Assembly: GCA_026214975.1 (NCBI GenBank)
Contig: CM047814.1
Location: forward strand, 22,953,058-23,017,057
Source: Gentiana macrophylla
Taxonomy: Eukaryota; Streptophyta; Magnoliopsida; Gentianales; Gentianaceae
DNA: 64,000 bases
Direction of reading: 5' to 3'
In this document: positions 24,108-34,624 of the stretch, piece by piece
Layout of the letters: each line of letters opens with the position of its first letter
Numbering within the stretch: position 1 is the first letter of the stretch
The notes under the pieces: generated by a model
Database searches by the model: none
What the model was told of the DNA's origin: nothing
Seen by the model: the letters and a program-made list of their open reading frames with translations, nothing else
Position numbers and translations under genes: made by a program

Positions 24108-26634
24108 AATCAAATGCCGAAAGATAAATTACACGGAGATCAACCTAGTTCAAACTTATTGTCTTTTAGGAGCAGCCAGTGAAAAATCTCAAAACACAAA
24201 GCCGCACTAATCAAATTAAATATCATGGACTAAAATTTTACAACTCTTTAAATTACAATACAACTGAACAATTACACTTTAACAAACTATTAACCAACAT
24301 TACTTGAAACCAATGAGCCTACTAAAGCGGTTTCTACTATCCAACCTAGACAGAATCACCTAAATCAACCAAAGACCACATAGGTCGTAATCAATTATGT
24401 CAAATCCGATTGCCCTTAAAGGCCCGTAGACACTTCTAGACTTACATATGAAACCTAACTCAAAATAAACATAAAGGGATAATGATAGTGTGTACCTCCA
24501 AAAGTTTACATAGAGTTTACACCTCGTTCATCTCACCATTCATTTTTTATTTTCAAAGAATATCAAAAACATAGAAACACTTGATCGCGCCCGTGGTGTG
24601 AGCACGTGCTTCTACTAGCAATAGGACTTGGTCTATCGTGGCGAGCTTGGTGAGTCAAGGTCGAATCCCACAGAGACTCGTAAAAACACGTTCTAATCTA
24701 GATTGAATTGTCACAAATACGGTATAAGACCAACTATAGAGCAGAGAAGTAAATGATGGTTCCAATAAGCTCACAAGAGCAAAAACAAGTATACTCCTAT
24801 GAGTTGTAAGGATTAGTTCTACATACGAGTGATTAGTTATTCCCTCCATATCATGCATCAATCATCCCTGTTGGTAAATTTGAGATCTTTAACATCTACG
24901 GGTGCTAATCTTTAATACTACGCTACTTCCATTGAAAGGACAGTAGGTGCCTATGTGCAATTAACCTCATTCGTTGGTTGTATTAATTCACATGCAATAA
25001 GAATTAGGACTAGCTGGCTCAAGACCGAAGACCTCTCTAAGCAGCTATCGTGGATTGACTAGCACATTCCTAAGATTCGATCTAGACATTGTCCGAACTA
25101 ACACTTCACTTTATTGTCTTTCATGTTATTTATAATGACATGTAAATAGTTGATCAGGCTACAAACATATAAATTAAATATGTCGATCAGACGTAGCTGC
25201 CACCGATTATCATGAACTAGGATTTACTAGGTATTCAGATCTAGTGATAAATATTGTCGCAGATCTGAAGAACGCGACCTCTATTTAATGATTTCTTCAC
25301 CAACGATTCAGATCTATACATATTGGGGTAAAATAAACTAACTACTACATAGCAGAACTAATATAAACAGTTAAACCATACTAATCACAATGAACAAACG
25401 ACAGATCTACATCTAGAAAGCCGGAAATCATACACTCGAAGACGAGTGCGATTCTCCGTAGATCGCTCATTAGCGGAGAATCACTGATCTGTGACTAGAA
25501 ATCATAGAGAAAATAAAAGAACAAAAGAACTTCTATTGAATATAATGTATTTGTCTTATGGAAAATTGTACATTAAAATTCGTGGCTGGTGCTACTTATT
25601 TAAAGTGCTATAACCGACTTAATGACACCTAGAAACTACCCCTCGTTCTGGAACTCTCGCAGCTGCGGCAAGGCCTTGCGCGGCTTCGGGGGTATTTTCG
25701 TCTTTTTCTCTTTCTGTCGACTTATCTGAAAGTTTTGGAATACCCTAGGTCCGTTTCTTCATCCAGTTCGGCCGACAATCGCTCTTCAACACTCAGCCCA
25801 ATCGTCGCAACCTGAAAATATTCCACCAATACACGAAATAATATTGAATCGGGGAAAATAAACGTTAAATGCAAATTACTCGACTCATGAACCCGACATA
25901 TGACAATCACTTCAAATGTTCATATAAATGGTCAAAACTACTACTTTTAGCTTAGAATGGGTGAAATGTTGATGTCGTAGGGTGTATCATTTTGAGCGTA
26001 ATCAACACTCACAACCACAAGATGATAATGGGTGTAAACTTTATGTAGATTTTTTGAGAATACACCCATCATTACACAACTTAAATATACTAAGAAACTT
26101 CAACAAAAACGCAACTATGCATATAGCACATAAGAACTAACAAAGATTCACAATCGCACCTTAACCAGCAAAATTAGAACACAAAATGCTGAAAAGAGAA
26201 ACAAAAATTTCCTAAATAAACACACATTCACGAATCAATGATCAATGTTATGGGCAGAAAATTTTAAACTAAGACAAAAAATCTTCTAAGCCGTACATGA
26301 ACACAAATTAAATTTAGAATGGTCCAGAAACAAATCATACTTGATATGTCAAATCAATAAAAGTAAAGAAATTTACTGTGGACCCCTATCAATAAAAAGA
26401 AACCACCATGACATGGGAGTCTTTTAATTTCTTGGTCCAGAACCACCATAAAATCTCGGATACATGAAAAGCAATCCATGGGTGTACGTAGTTTAAAGAA
26501 ACAAATCTTACATAGTGGCATTGGCATATGACAAGAATATTTTTCCGAAAATATTATGAGCTGCAAAACGTGTAGTATTAGCTCCCTGAAAAGAAAAATA
26601 ATGTGCATTAAATATATGGCTATCCCAAAAATCC
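24108..26634 (+). other. Duplicated 5' flank of PLC2, split by a solo LTR
   Basis: It starts with the phrase ATCAAATGCCGAAAG and follows the flank order seen at the other PLC genes, including the MITE (left arm 24477, right arm ending near 26075). The centre of that MITE is interrupted by the solo LTR at 24582-26004. The uninterrupted site is seen at 38700-38760 and 62560-62610. Confidence 0.7.
24582..26004. mobile_element. Solo LTR (1423 bp)
   Basis: A perfect 5-bp target duplication ACACT lies at 24577-24581 and 26005-26009. The unit begins TGATCGCGCC and ends GCGTAATCA (TG...CA with TGAT/ATCA inverted ends). No coding frame, primer-binding site or second LTR is present, so this is the product of LTR-LTR recombination. 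The empty site is preserved in the two other copies of the flank. Orientation was not determined. Confidence 0.85.
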
Positions 26635-26641
26635 TATAAAA
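26635..26641 (+). promoter_or_regulatory. TATA box of PLC2
   Basis: TATAAAA in the conserved context ATCCTATAAAAGGC, 86 bp before the ATG. Confidence 0.75.
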
Positions 26642-26726
26642 GGCAACATCGTCATAGTGAAAATTCACATATTTTCTTATTGTAAGTTCTGATATTCTTG
26701 AATTGAAAATCCATATATCCTTCAAT

Positions 26727-27183
26727 ATGGCTAAAGTTGTTTTTTTTATGTCACTTTTTCTTTATGGGTTTCTAACTTCTAACATTGTAAGAGCAACGAC
26801 CTTTAACGTTGGTGATGACAAAGGCTGGAATTTCGGAGTTAATTCGTGGCCAGCGGGCAAAACTTTCAAGGCAGGAGATGTGCTTGGTATGTTCAAATAA
26901 TTTTTCGATTTTTCTCACAGACAAGATTGTATGTATCATTATACTCTTGTAAACGTACTATTAATTATCGTTTTGTGAATTCTTGGCAGTGTTTAAATAT
27001 CCTCCAACTGTCCACAATGTGATCAAAGTGAGCGAAGCGGACTATACCTCATGTAATCCCAAAGGTACTCAGTTTAGCTCGGGAAATGATCGTGTAACAT
27101 TGGAAGCAGGCACCAATTTCTTTATATGTGGAATCGGTATGCATTGCAAAAACAATCTCAAGATTTCCGTCACAGCAAATTAA
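26727..27183 (+). CDS. PLC2: plantacyanin-like blue copper protein (two exons)
   Basis: Exons are 26727-26886 and 26990-27183; the intron is 103 bp and splits the same Val codon as in PLC1. The product is again 117 residues: signal peptide to about Ala23, then one phytocyanin domain with His62, Cys100, His105 and the Cys75/Cys106 pair. The axial position is Leu110. Differences from PLC1 include Ser9, Phe15, Ala43, Thr73, Lys78 and Gln81, mostly away from the copper site. Both exons and splice sites are intact and the upstream 650 bp match PLC1, so I expect it to be expressed. It is probably a recent tandem copy of PLC1. Confidence 0.93.
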
Positions 27184-27397
27184 TTGAGAACAATCTCAAA
27201 AAGCGTCGACACTTACTTTGAAAGCGTCCTCGACCATTTTAAAATGTATGCATTAATTAAGCTTTGTTTCATTGTGTTTCTTTTTTGCATCATAAATGAA
27301 ACTTGGATTTATTATCTCAGTTGAATATTGAAACGAGTTCTTGTTCGGTATATTCCTTTATATTGACTTCATGTTGCAATCTCTCAATCAATCTCTT

Positions 27398-28105
27398 CAA
27401 GGACGGAGTCAGAAAATTTATTTCGGAAGAGCTAAAATAATTATTTTGTAATGCTCTTTTATACCCAAAAAATGGGGTCTGTATTTACACCATAGTGACT
27501 CTGTTGGTGCATCAACTACTTGTGCACCACAGTAGAATGGACTTTATGAAAGTTGGTTCAGGAGCCAAAAACCGATTTCCCGCGTAATCGATTCTAAATC
27601 AAATTTTGGAAAGTCGGTTTTTTTTTTTCGCTCCAGAACTGACTTCTAAATGATCGATTCTATGAAAATATTGTGGTGCGTCGATAGAAGGGTGCAAAGC
27701 GCGAAAGAACGGGTGTATGCAAATAATAGCCTAAAAAAATTAGTATAAAATTCAGAAACAAAACAATCACTATTGGAAAAAAAAACATTTTGATTTAGTA
27801 AGTTATAATTTTGTGAAGGCTCTAAATTTATTTTACGAGAAATTCTTTTTATACAGTAACAATAACAAGTCATGATAATAACCTAGGATGTTTTTTTTTT
27901 GGTCGACAAGAAGAATGCACGCATCCGTGCGATAAAATATCTGAATGAGATTTGTTTTATCATTAGAGTGCCTGATGGTTGATGAGTGGGCTGAGCTAGT
28001 TTGTTAGGTGGGCTGAAGTTTAAGTTTAATGCTATCTATTAAAAAGACGGCTGAGGGGCTGGGTGGGCTTTGCCCCCTTCAGCACATATACTAGCTCTGT
28101 CTCTT
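27398..28105. mobile_element. hAT-like non-autonomous element (708 bp)
   Basis: The shared 3' flank of the PLC genes is interrupted here. The ends are inverted, AAGGACGGAGTCAG against CTAGCTCTGTCTCTT, resembling CAGGGGCGGAG-type hAT ends. The flanks AATCTCTT (27390-27397) and AATCTTTT (28106-28113) are an 8-bp duplication with one mismatch. No transposase frame. The uninterrupted form can be compared at about 23910. Confidence 0.65.
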
Positions 28106-29128
28106 AATCTTTTAAAGTACAACACATTTAAGTGGTTTTAACAAATTAGTTGACCCTCGATCGGGGACTTTTAAAGCCCTAAGCTCGATCGGTAAGGATT
28201 TAGTCAAAATGTTCCTTTCACATATGCAACAATCATGGAGCTAATCTCCTCTACATGCGTCGTGGAGTGGTTTTCCCACGTTCAACCCATTTTTCCTAGC
28301 TCTATGATCTTGCAGTGTCATGACACATATCGGTGGCCTAATTAACGCTTATATATATATATATATATATATCGTGCTCCAAAGGGATTATGTTCCCTAG
28401 CTAACACCAATAAGTATAAGAGAACTATGACGGTTTGGTCCCCAAAAGTATGTAGGCAACCCCAACGGCCCATCTGCATCCAAAAAATACCCTATGAGGG
28501 TTCCAATCGTCTGGCCCCAAAAAAAAAAATGAAGATATTTTCAACCACCATCAAAGTATATTTTTACTTGCTCTTTTATTTTATAATCTTGTCTTTAAAA
28601 GACTAAATAAACAGAATAACCATTGTCCAATCTCTTTATTTTTAACACATTCAGTAAAGATGCATTAGTCCTCCTCAATCTTGAAGTATATATATCGGTA
28701 GACTTATGAATAAATAAATAAAAACAAATCATGAATGAACGCGGATGGATAATTTTTATAGTCAATAAGAAAATATGACAAAGACGATTCAAAGACCATT
28801 TTACCAAAATATCTTTGTAAAATTATGTGTATATTATTCACAATTGAGTTTGACAGTATATATACTGTGAGTACAATGAATCGAGTCGAGCCTACCTATA
28901 TTAATGTAAATACAGTACAATAAAAAATACACTATCGTAGATACACGGTTTTATATACTAAAAATATATACACTCTAATATTTTCTAGCTGTAGAATTTC
29001 TGCATGGAAAAGTGTATCTTTATCGTTGCTTTCCAAAGTCTTCTCTTTTCTCAACATTATTTAAAAGAGTCAATTATATTTGAACATCTAACGTTAACTC
29101 AAACTATTTTACACACTTAGTCGTGCAT
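28106..29128 (+). other. Duplicated segment downstream of PLC2 (left edge of BBX-A module)
   Basis: It matches the region after PLC3 (about 41745-42230, 44080-44257 and 45251-45300) and, at its right end, 59755-59890 beside BBX-B. It has a (TA)n tract (28351-28372) but no gene. This copy keeps the empty sites for three events seen in the other copy: the insertion at 42232, the mariner-like element at 44258, and the whole satellite block. Confidence 0.7.
28351..28372. repeat. (TA)n microsatellite
   Basis: About 11 TA units; the homologous tract after PLC3 (41948-42023) is more than three times as long. Confidence 0.9.
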
Positions 29129-29304
29129 TGTAACGCTCCGTTTCCGGATACCGAGTCCTTACCCGGAAATAGAACGTTCAGCACGTATAATATAAAATGA
29201 ATTCTATATTATATGTAAGCCTCTACTACGTCGTATCGAGTTTCGCATTTACGGTATGTATTTTGTTTTTGTACAAGATAAGAAGAGAAACACAACCATA
29301 CTAA

Positions 29305-29485
29305 CACTACAACAAAAACACTCTATTGCTACACTAGTTTTTGCCACACATAAAATAAAGTGTGGCTAATAGCACTTGGTTAGACTCTTTTGCCACGCTC
29401 ATGTGGCTAAAAGTAAGTCTATAGCAACATTTTTTTTGTTGTGTGACAAACAATAGTGTAGCAAAAAACTATTTTTCTTGTAGTG
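29305..29485. mobile_element. CACTA-type MITE (181 bp)
   Basis: It starts CACTACAACAAAAA and ends TTTTTCTTGTAGTG, with a perfect 3-bp target duplication TAA on both sides. CACTA ends and 3-bp duplications define that superfamily. It has no coding capacity. It is absent from the related LTR at 38859, so it inserted after the LTRs spread. Confidence 0.8.
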
Positions 29486-30534
29486 TAAAGATAGAAAAGA
29501 CATCTTACAACAACGAACTTCAAATCTTACAACCATACGATGTTTAAAGAAAGGAAGGAAATACAACAAATATCTTACAAGAAAATGTCATAAAATACCA
29601 CATGTCTTGAAATGAAATTACAACATAAAACTTGAAGGGGAAACAACATAGTCTAGTAAAAAGAAATATGATAAAAGCATAGCATGACAAGAGCATCAAA
29701 GATCATCTTCAAAGTCCTCGTCAAACTCCTGTTCAACCTGTTCATCTTCTCAACCCCAAACACAACAAACATGCATTTGAGGTAAGTACAAAGGTACTTA
29801 GCAAGAAACAGAAGCTATTGCATTAACTACATTTCACAAAGAAGGACTTACATTGTTATTAAGTTATCTTTATTTGACCGACAATATTCTAGGGTTCACT
29901 TCATTCTCATCAACATGTTATGACTAAACGTTTCTAGCTTAACTCAAGTTTGTTACACCGGCATTCAAGGGCACTACGCATGGTGCTACCCACCATGAGG
30001 TATCGTTTGCAACCTATTAGTGGATCACACCAAAAGCCACGGGTTAAGACCCTGTAGTATACACGTTCGGCGAAGTCACTCTACCATTTAGCCGTTTATA
30101 GGCCAGTAGAGTTATTCACTTTATCTGACCGCCCACACATCGTGATATAGACAAGTGCCTTACCAAGAATGTTACGATGTTTAGTCTTTTACTACACACT
30201 TACGTAAATTATAAATCATTAACTAACCACCTAAGTGTTTTCAAGGTAAAAGCTCACTTAACAACTTTACTCCTCTCTTGAACTCTGAACACAACACCCT
30301 AAACACGCATTACACGGACATTGATGAATACTAATTCATCAAAGCACAAGCCATTCATACCCTTCCGACGGTCCCGAACTTCAACTCTATGGAAGAGTAC
30401 ATTCGGTGCCGGAACTAAACGCATCAGAAGCTTAATCAAGGCTTGTTCATGTTCATTTAGTGTTATTAGATCAAGGGGTAACATTTAGAACTCATCTCGT
30501 AGCTTAAAACACACAAAAAAACACTTAGACAGTG

Positions 30535-30695
30535 TTGGGGGGCGCCAACACCTTTGGCGTGCACCAAAACTGCTTCAGAGACTTCACTAAACTCTCTGTT
30601 CAGTGCAGGGCGCCAAACCCTTTGGCGTGTGCCAAAATGCACCGTAAAAGCTCACGAAACTCTTAGGAACATGTTTGGGGCGCCAAACACAGACA
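30535..30695. repeat. Cluster of GGCGCC palindromes
   Basis: The words GTGTTGGGGGGCGCCAACAC, GGCGCCAAACCC and TTTGGGGCGCCAAACAC recur at spacings of about 65 bp, the first two followed by TTTGGCGTG. They are much more GC-rich than their surroundings. Confidence 0.65.
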
Positions 30696-31404
30696 GATCG
30701 CACTATAATCAATTTTCTCACACTCTATCGATTTCTACTCAAAACCAACCAAGTTTAACATCATTTTAAACATCATAACAGCAAAAAATCTTTACTTTAA
30801 CATCTCATATCACCAGGCAATTGTAAGATCACATTTAAGCATGATTTCAACATCAAAACACCCCAAAACAAAACCCTAACTTCACCAAATCATAACTAAC
30901 ACAATAGAGAAGATTTCCTTACTTGATCAAAACACAATTCCAAGAAAACTTCAGAAACTTTGCAGGCACTTCTCAAAACTCCAACAAAAACCTATTTGAT
31001 CCACAACCAAATCACAAACTAATTAGGATCAAGGTTTCTAACTACTCAGAACTACGAATTACCCAACTTTCTTCAACCAAACATGATCAAAACATGATGA
31101 ATCCAAGATTAGGGCTATTTTCATACCTTGATAAAATCTGGAAATCTTAGTATCAAAATGATCCTTGCTTTCTCACGATGCTCCTGCTATAGTTGAATAT
31201 GAAAACGGAGTAGTAACGAGTAATGAATTTGAAGAAGTCTCTTTTTCTTCTTCCCTTGAGAACTCTGATTCCTTTTTACGTTAAAGCTTTTCTGATAACT
31301 CTTTTTGATTAGTGGGGAGGTTATTTTCCAAATAAAACCTCCCACTAATTAAATTGTAATTAATTACTCTTAATTCCCCATAATTACAAATCAACCCCAA
31401 GAAA

Positions 31405-31407
<3 letters not shown>

Positions 31408-31437
<30 letters not shown>
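31408..31437. repeat. (TA)n microsatellite
   Basis: About 15 TA units near the right end of the solo-LTR-like element. Confidence 0.9.
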
Positions 31438-31438
<1 letters not shown>

Positions 31439-32301
31439 TTACATTAAATTATAACTTAAAATCCATAAAAGAAATAAACATAATATTTCGTTCTCGCAAA
31501 TTGACACGTCTGCCCTTTTCCGAGAATCGGAATATTACAACTTGAGTCATAATATGCATCCATAACTACTTAGACCTCGGTTACGTATGAAAGTCGCTAT
31601 AACATCAGACTTTCATACGTTGAGCAAGACGGATCAAGAAAATCTTCAAAAGGCCATTCTGCAGCCAAATTTTCTGTAGGATTCTGAGCCAAGAAACTTG
31701 AAGGAGAAGAAGAACCCTGGTCCTGGTTTTCCTAATTATTGCTATAATTATTACAGTACGAACTGCGCCAGCTGGTGTTGGGTTCAGAATTAGTACTGTT
31801 TAACATGGTTGATGAGGGAAAATTGCAAAAATAGTCCGTTAACTTTGTCATTTTTCAATTTTCGTCCTAGATTTACTCCGGTGAGGATTTTAGGCCGGTA
31901 AATTTATTTTATTTCTTTAGAATCAGTCATACTCGTCGGATTTTGCTGACTAGACACCGGCATTATAAAAAACGGGTTATGTGGCCGCCACGTTGTGTGT
32001 GACGTGTCATGCTGACCCATTCTTCTACCATGGACCGAAATTTTCGTTTTCAACCCCTAACTTTCCAAATTCCCAAGTCATCTTCTTCCCCACCATTCAT
32101 CTCCCTCACCATTAATCTGTGCTTCTTGATTAATCGAATTTGCTTTTGTTTTGTTTTCTTCTTCCCCACCATTCATCTCCCCCACCAACACAAAATCGGT
32201 GAATTTTGTTTTCTTGTCTTCACATTTTGGTAGTATAGACAGCAAATTCAAACTAAGATTTGGGTGTTTGGAACTGGGTTTTGATCGGAATGGCTGTTTT
32301 C

Positions 32302-32650
32302 CGGCTAAATTACAATTTTGGTCCTCTAACTAGACACGTTTTTCGATTTTGGTCTTGGTTTTTCTCCGGCGACAATTTTAAACCTGTAAATGGTCTTTTT
32401 TTTGCAAAAATAGTCCTGAACGCCGGAAAGACCACTTACAGGACTAAAATTGGACTTTTTCGGCGACAATTTTAGTCCTGTAAGTGGTTTTTCCGGCGAT
32501 AATTTTAGTCCTGTAAGTGGTCTTTCCGGCATTCAGGACTATTTTTGCAAAAAAATGACCACTTACAGGACTAAAATTGTCGCCGGAGAAAAACCACGAC
32601 CAAAATCGAAAAACGTGTCTAGTTAGAGGACTAAAATTGTAATTTAGCCG
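32302..32650. mobile_element. Foldback MITE (349 bp), nearly perfect palindrome
   Basis: The left arm from CGGCTAAATTACAATTTT reads almost base for base as the inverse of the right arm ending AAAATTGTAATTTAGCCG. The centre holds two further direct copies of TTTTAGTCCTGTAAGTGG. Flanking CTGTTTTC and TTGTTTTC suggest an 8-9 bp target duplication. RNA from it would form a long hairpin. Confidence 0.75.
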
Positions 32651-32925
32651 TTGTTTTCCGGTGTTAATCGCCGGAGCTAAACTGAGCTGAGTGAAAATAA
32701 AAGATCAAACCATTTGTATTTGAAGAAGATAAAAGAGCTGGATTTGCTTGGATTCTTGAATTTGAACTTGAGCCCAAATCAGCATTTCTGTGTTTTCACC
32801 GTCTTCAACAATGTTTGGCTTAGTAGAGCAAGAAATGGAAAGGGCTTTTTGTCTCAGTTTCTGATGCATGAATTCGAGTGGCTGATGGAGCTGGGCAGCC
32901 ATCACCATTGAAGATGGAAGGACCA

Positions 32926-32994
32926 GAAGTTGCTTACAACCTGTTTGACAAAATGCCAAAGACTGATTTTTACTTCTGGAAATCACTCTTTTCG
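32926..32994 (+). pseudogene. Captured pentatricopeptide-repeat (PPR) gene fragment
   Basis: In one frame the sequence reads EVAYNLFDKMPKTDFYFWK, the wording of a plant PPR motif (A..LFDKMP..D...W). PPR proteins bind organellar RNA. Only about 23 codons are recognisable and both sides lack supporting PPR wording, so this is a fragment carried inside the Mutator-like element. Confidence 0.5.
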
Positions 32995-33359
32995 GTGACG
33001 TTTTATTTTCAATTTAGCATAATTTGGGTGCAACTGTGTATTTTCAAAAGGGAAACTTGACATTATATGCCTAAAAAGTAATCTATCTATTAATATGCCC
33101 TGTATAGTATCCTTTGCAAAATATGCCTACGACCCACTTGCTTGGCATATGCGTCGGATTTATTGAGGGAGCCCAAAAAAATTTGAGAAAAAAAAAGTTC
33201 TATGGGAGAATATCCGCAACTCTATGTATATACCTATATATTTTGCAAACCAAAAAAAATAAAATAAAACAAATAATAAATGTTAAAAATGATAAAATTC
33301 ATGTATTAATTGACATTATTTCAATGGGTTGAATATAATGGAAAAAAACACAAATTGTC

Positions 33360-33459
33360 TAGTGGTGCATCGATTTAGTGGTGAGTTAGATTATAATGTC
33401 TAATGGAGACCGGTGTTCGAACCCCGTTAGGGGCCAAAAAAAAAAGAAGAAATGAAAAG
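33360..33459 (+). mobile_element. tRNA-derived SINE (about 100 bp)
   Basis: A 15-bp direct repeat AAAACACAAATTGTC lies on both sides (33345-33359 and 33460-33474). The body has a B-box-like GTGTTCGAACCCC and ends in an A-rich tail. It is missing from the opposite arm of the nested Mutator-like element, so it arrived after that element formed. A-box assignment is uncertain. Confidence 0.65.
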
Positions 33460-34594
33460 AAAACACAAATTGTCATTCCACTGGACGATTGTCATTTTTA
33501 TGTTTTTTGTTTTTTCTTTTGTTTTAATGGATTTGTTTGATATTAAAAGGTTTTAGTAGATTATTTTTAATGGATTTGTTTGATAGTAGAATTGAAGTCG
33601 TTAAAACAACGGTAATTTCGTCGTTTCAGATGTCTTTTGTCATTTTTCACCATTTTTCAATTCACTCTTGCCTTTTGACAATTTTTTCACCACTATTGTC
33701 TTCAATAACCATTAGCCCATAAAATAAAATAAAATAGGAAAATAGGATCATGTCATTTATTACATTTATATTGAATAAGTTTTCATCAGGATATGAATCA
33801 AAAAAAAAAAAATCAATCAGGATAAAACAAATTTTCCCAAATTTTCATCTTATTTTTTATGTAAGTCAATAAACAAGTTATGTTTCAAAAAAAATAAACA
33901 AGTGCATATTATTTAGGGACGGAAACATTAAGTGTTTTCTCATTTATTATTCTTGAACATTATTGTACGACCAATATCAAAATTTGTGCGAGCTGGTACT
34001 AGTCGATCACTTTTATACGTGGAATGCCTATTTTTCGGAGTAGGATCCTCTCAAGTAACTTGATGAAATATTCTCTCAAGTATGCATGATCCAACCACAC
34101 ACCCCAAAAGTGTAAAGCATCTAGCCATTGATTAACTTTTTCCAAAACTACGTAGTTTAGTTCATTATATGTAAAAACACTAACTTTACCCTTAAGTTAC
34201 TTGAGAGGATCTTGATCCCTATTTTTCTCAGTCGGACTGTCTTTTCTTAGTAAAACAATTTATAAAGAAAATGCATTTCCATCTTCGTTGTATCTTGATA
34301 TAAAAAAGGGACTGTATTACGTTAATGCAAAATATTTATTTGAATACGGTTTTCACGTTTTGTAAAATTTTGTATATTTTATATTGTCTTAGATTGTCAT
34401 CATCCACGCCGTGTTAGTATTTTCTTAAAAAAGTCATTTTACATTCATATGTATTTTCAATGAGCAATGATGTTTTATGTTACACCATTAAATTATTTTA
34501 CTTAAGGAATTCCACATGTCACGAATATTGTACTTATTAAATTTTGATACAAATTTACGTCCTAAATAATGCGTGTATTCTTAGTTTTATATCA

Positions 34595-34624
34595 CCCGTG
34601 CATTATACACGGGTTTTTGACTAG
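34595..34624 (+). mobile_element. Helitron-type 3' terminus (third)
   Basis: The hairpin CCCGTGCA-TTA-TACACGGG has one mismatch and is followed by TTTTTGA, CTAG and T. The wording nearly repeats 2526-2556. Its body would lie to the left, inside the nested Mutator-like element; the 5' end was not recognised. Confidence 0.5.

Larger units (their letters stand above)
29129..31539. mobile_element. Solo-LTR-like element with TGTAACG ends (2.4 kb)
   Basis: It begins TGTAACGCTCCG and ends CGGAATATTACA, and shares much internal wording with 38859-40471 (for example CCGGATACCGAG at the start and GTCAACCTGTTCGTC-like wording inside). No primer-binding site or protein frame is seen. The partner module at 59.88 kb retains only about a dozen bases of it (TATAACGCCCCACA). 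The flanks do not show a clear 5-bp duplication. It contains a CACTA-type MITE and a cluster of GGCGCC palindromes (30535-30695). Confidence 0.65.

Noticed and set aside
26354..26725. 123-codon minus-strand ORF upstream of PLC2 (and relatives at 23078, 40681 and 62924)
   Set aside because: It recurs upstream of each PLC gene only because the promoter region is duplicated. Its length differs between copies and it overlaps the TATA box, so it is not a conserved gene.
33360..33459. A functional tRNA gene
   Set aside because: Only the B-box is convincing, no cloverleaf can be drawn, and the A-rich tail with a 15-bp target duplication shows a SINE.
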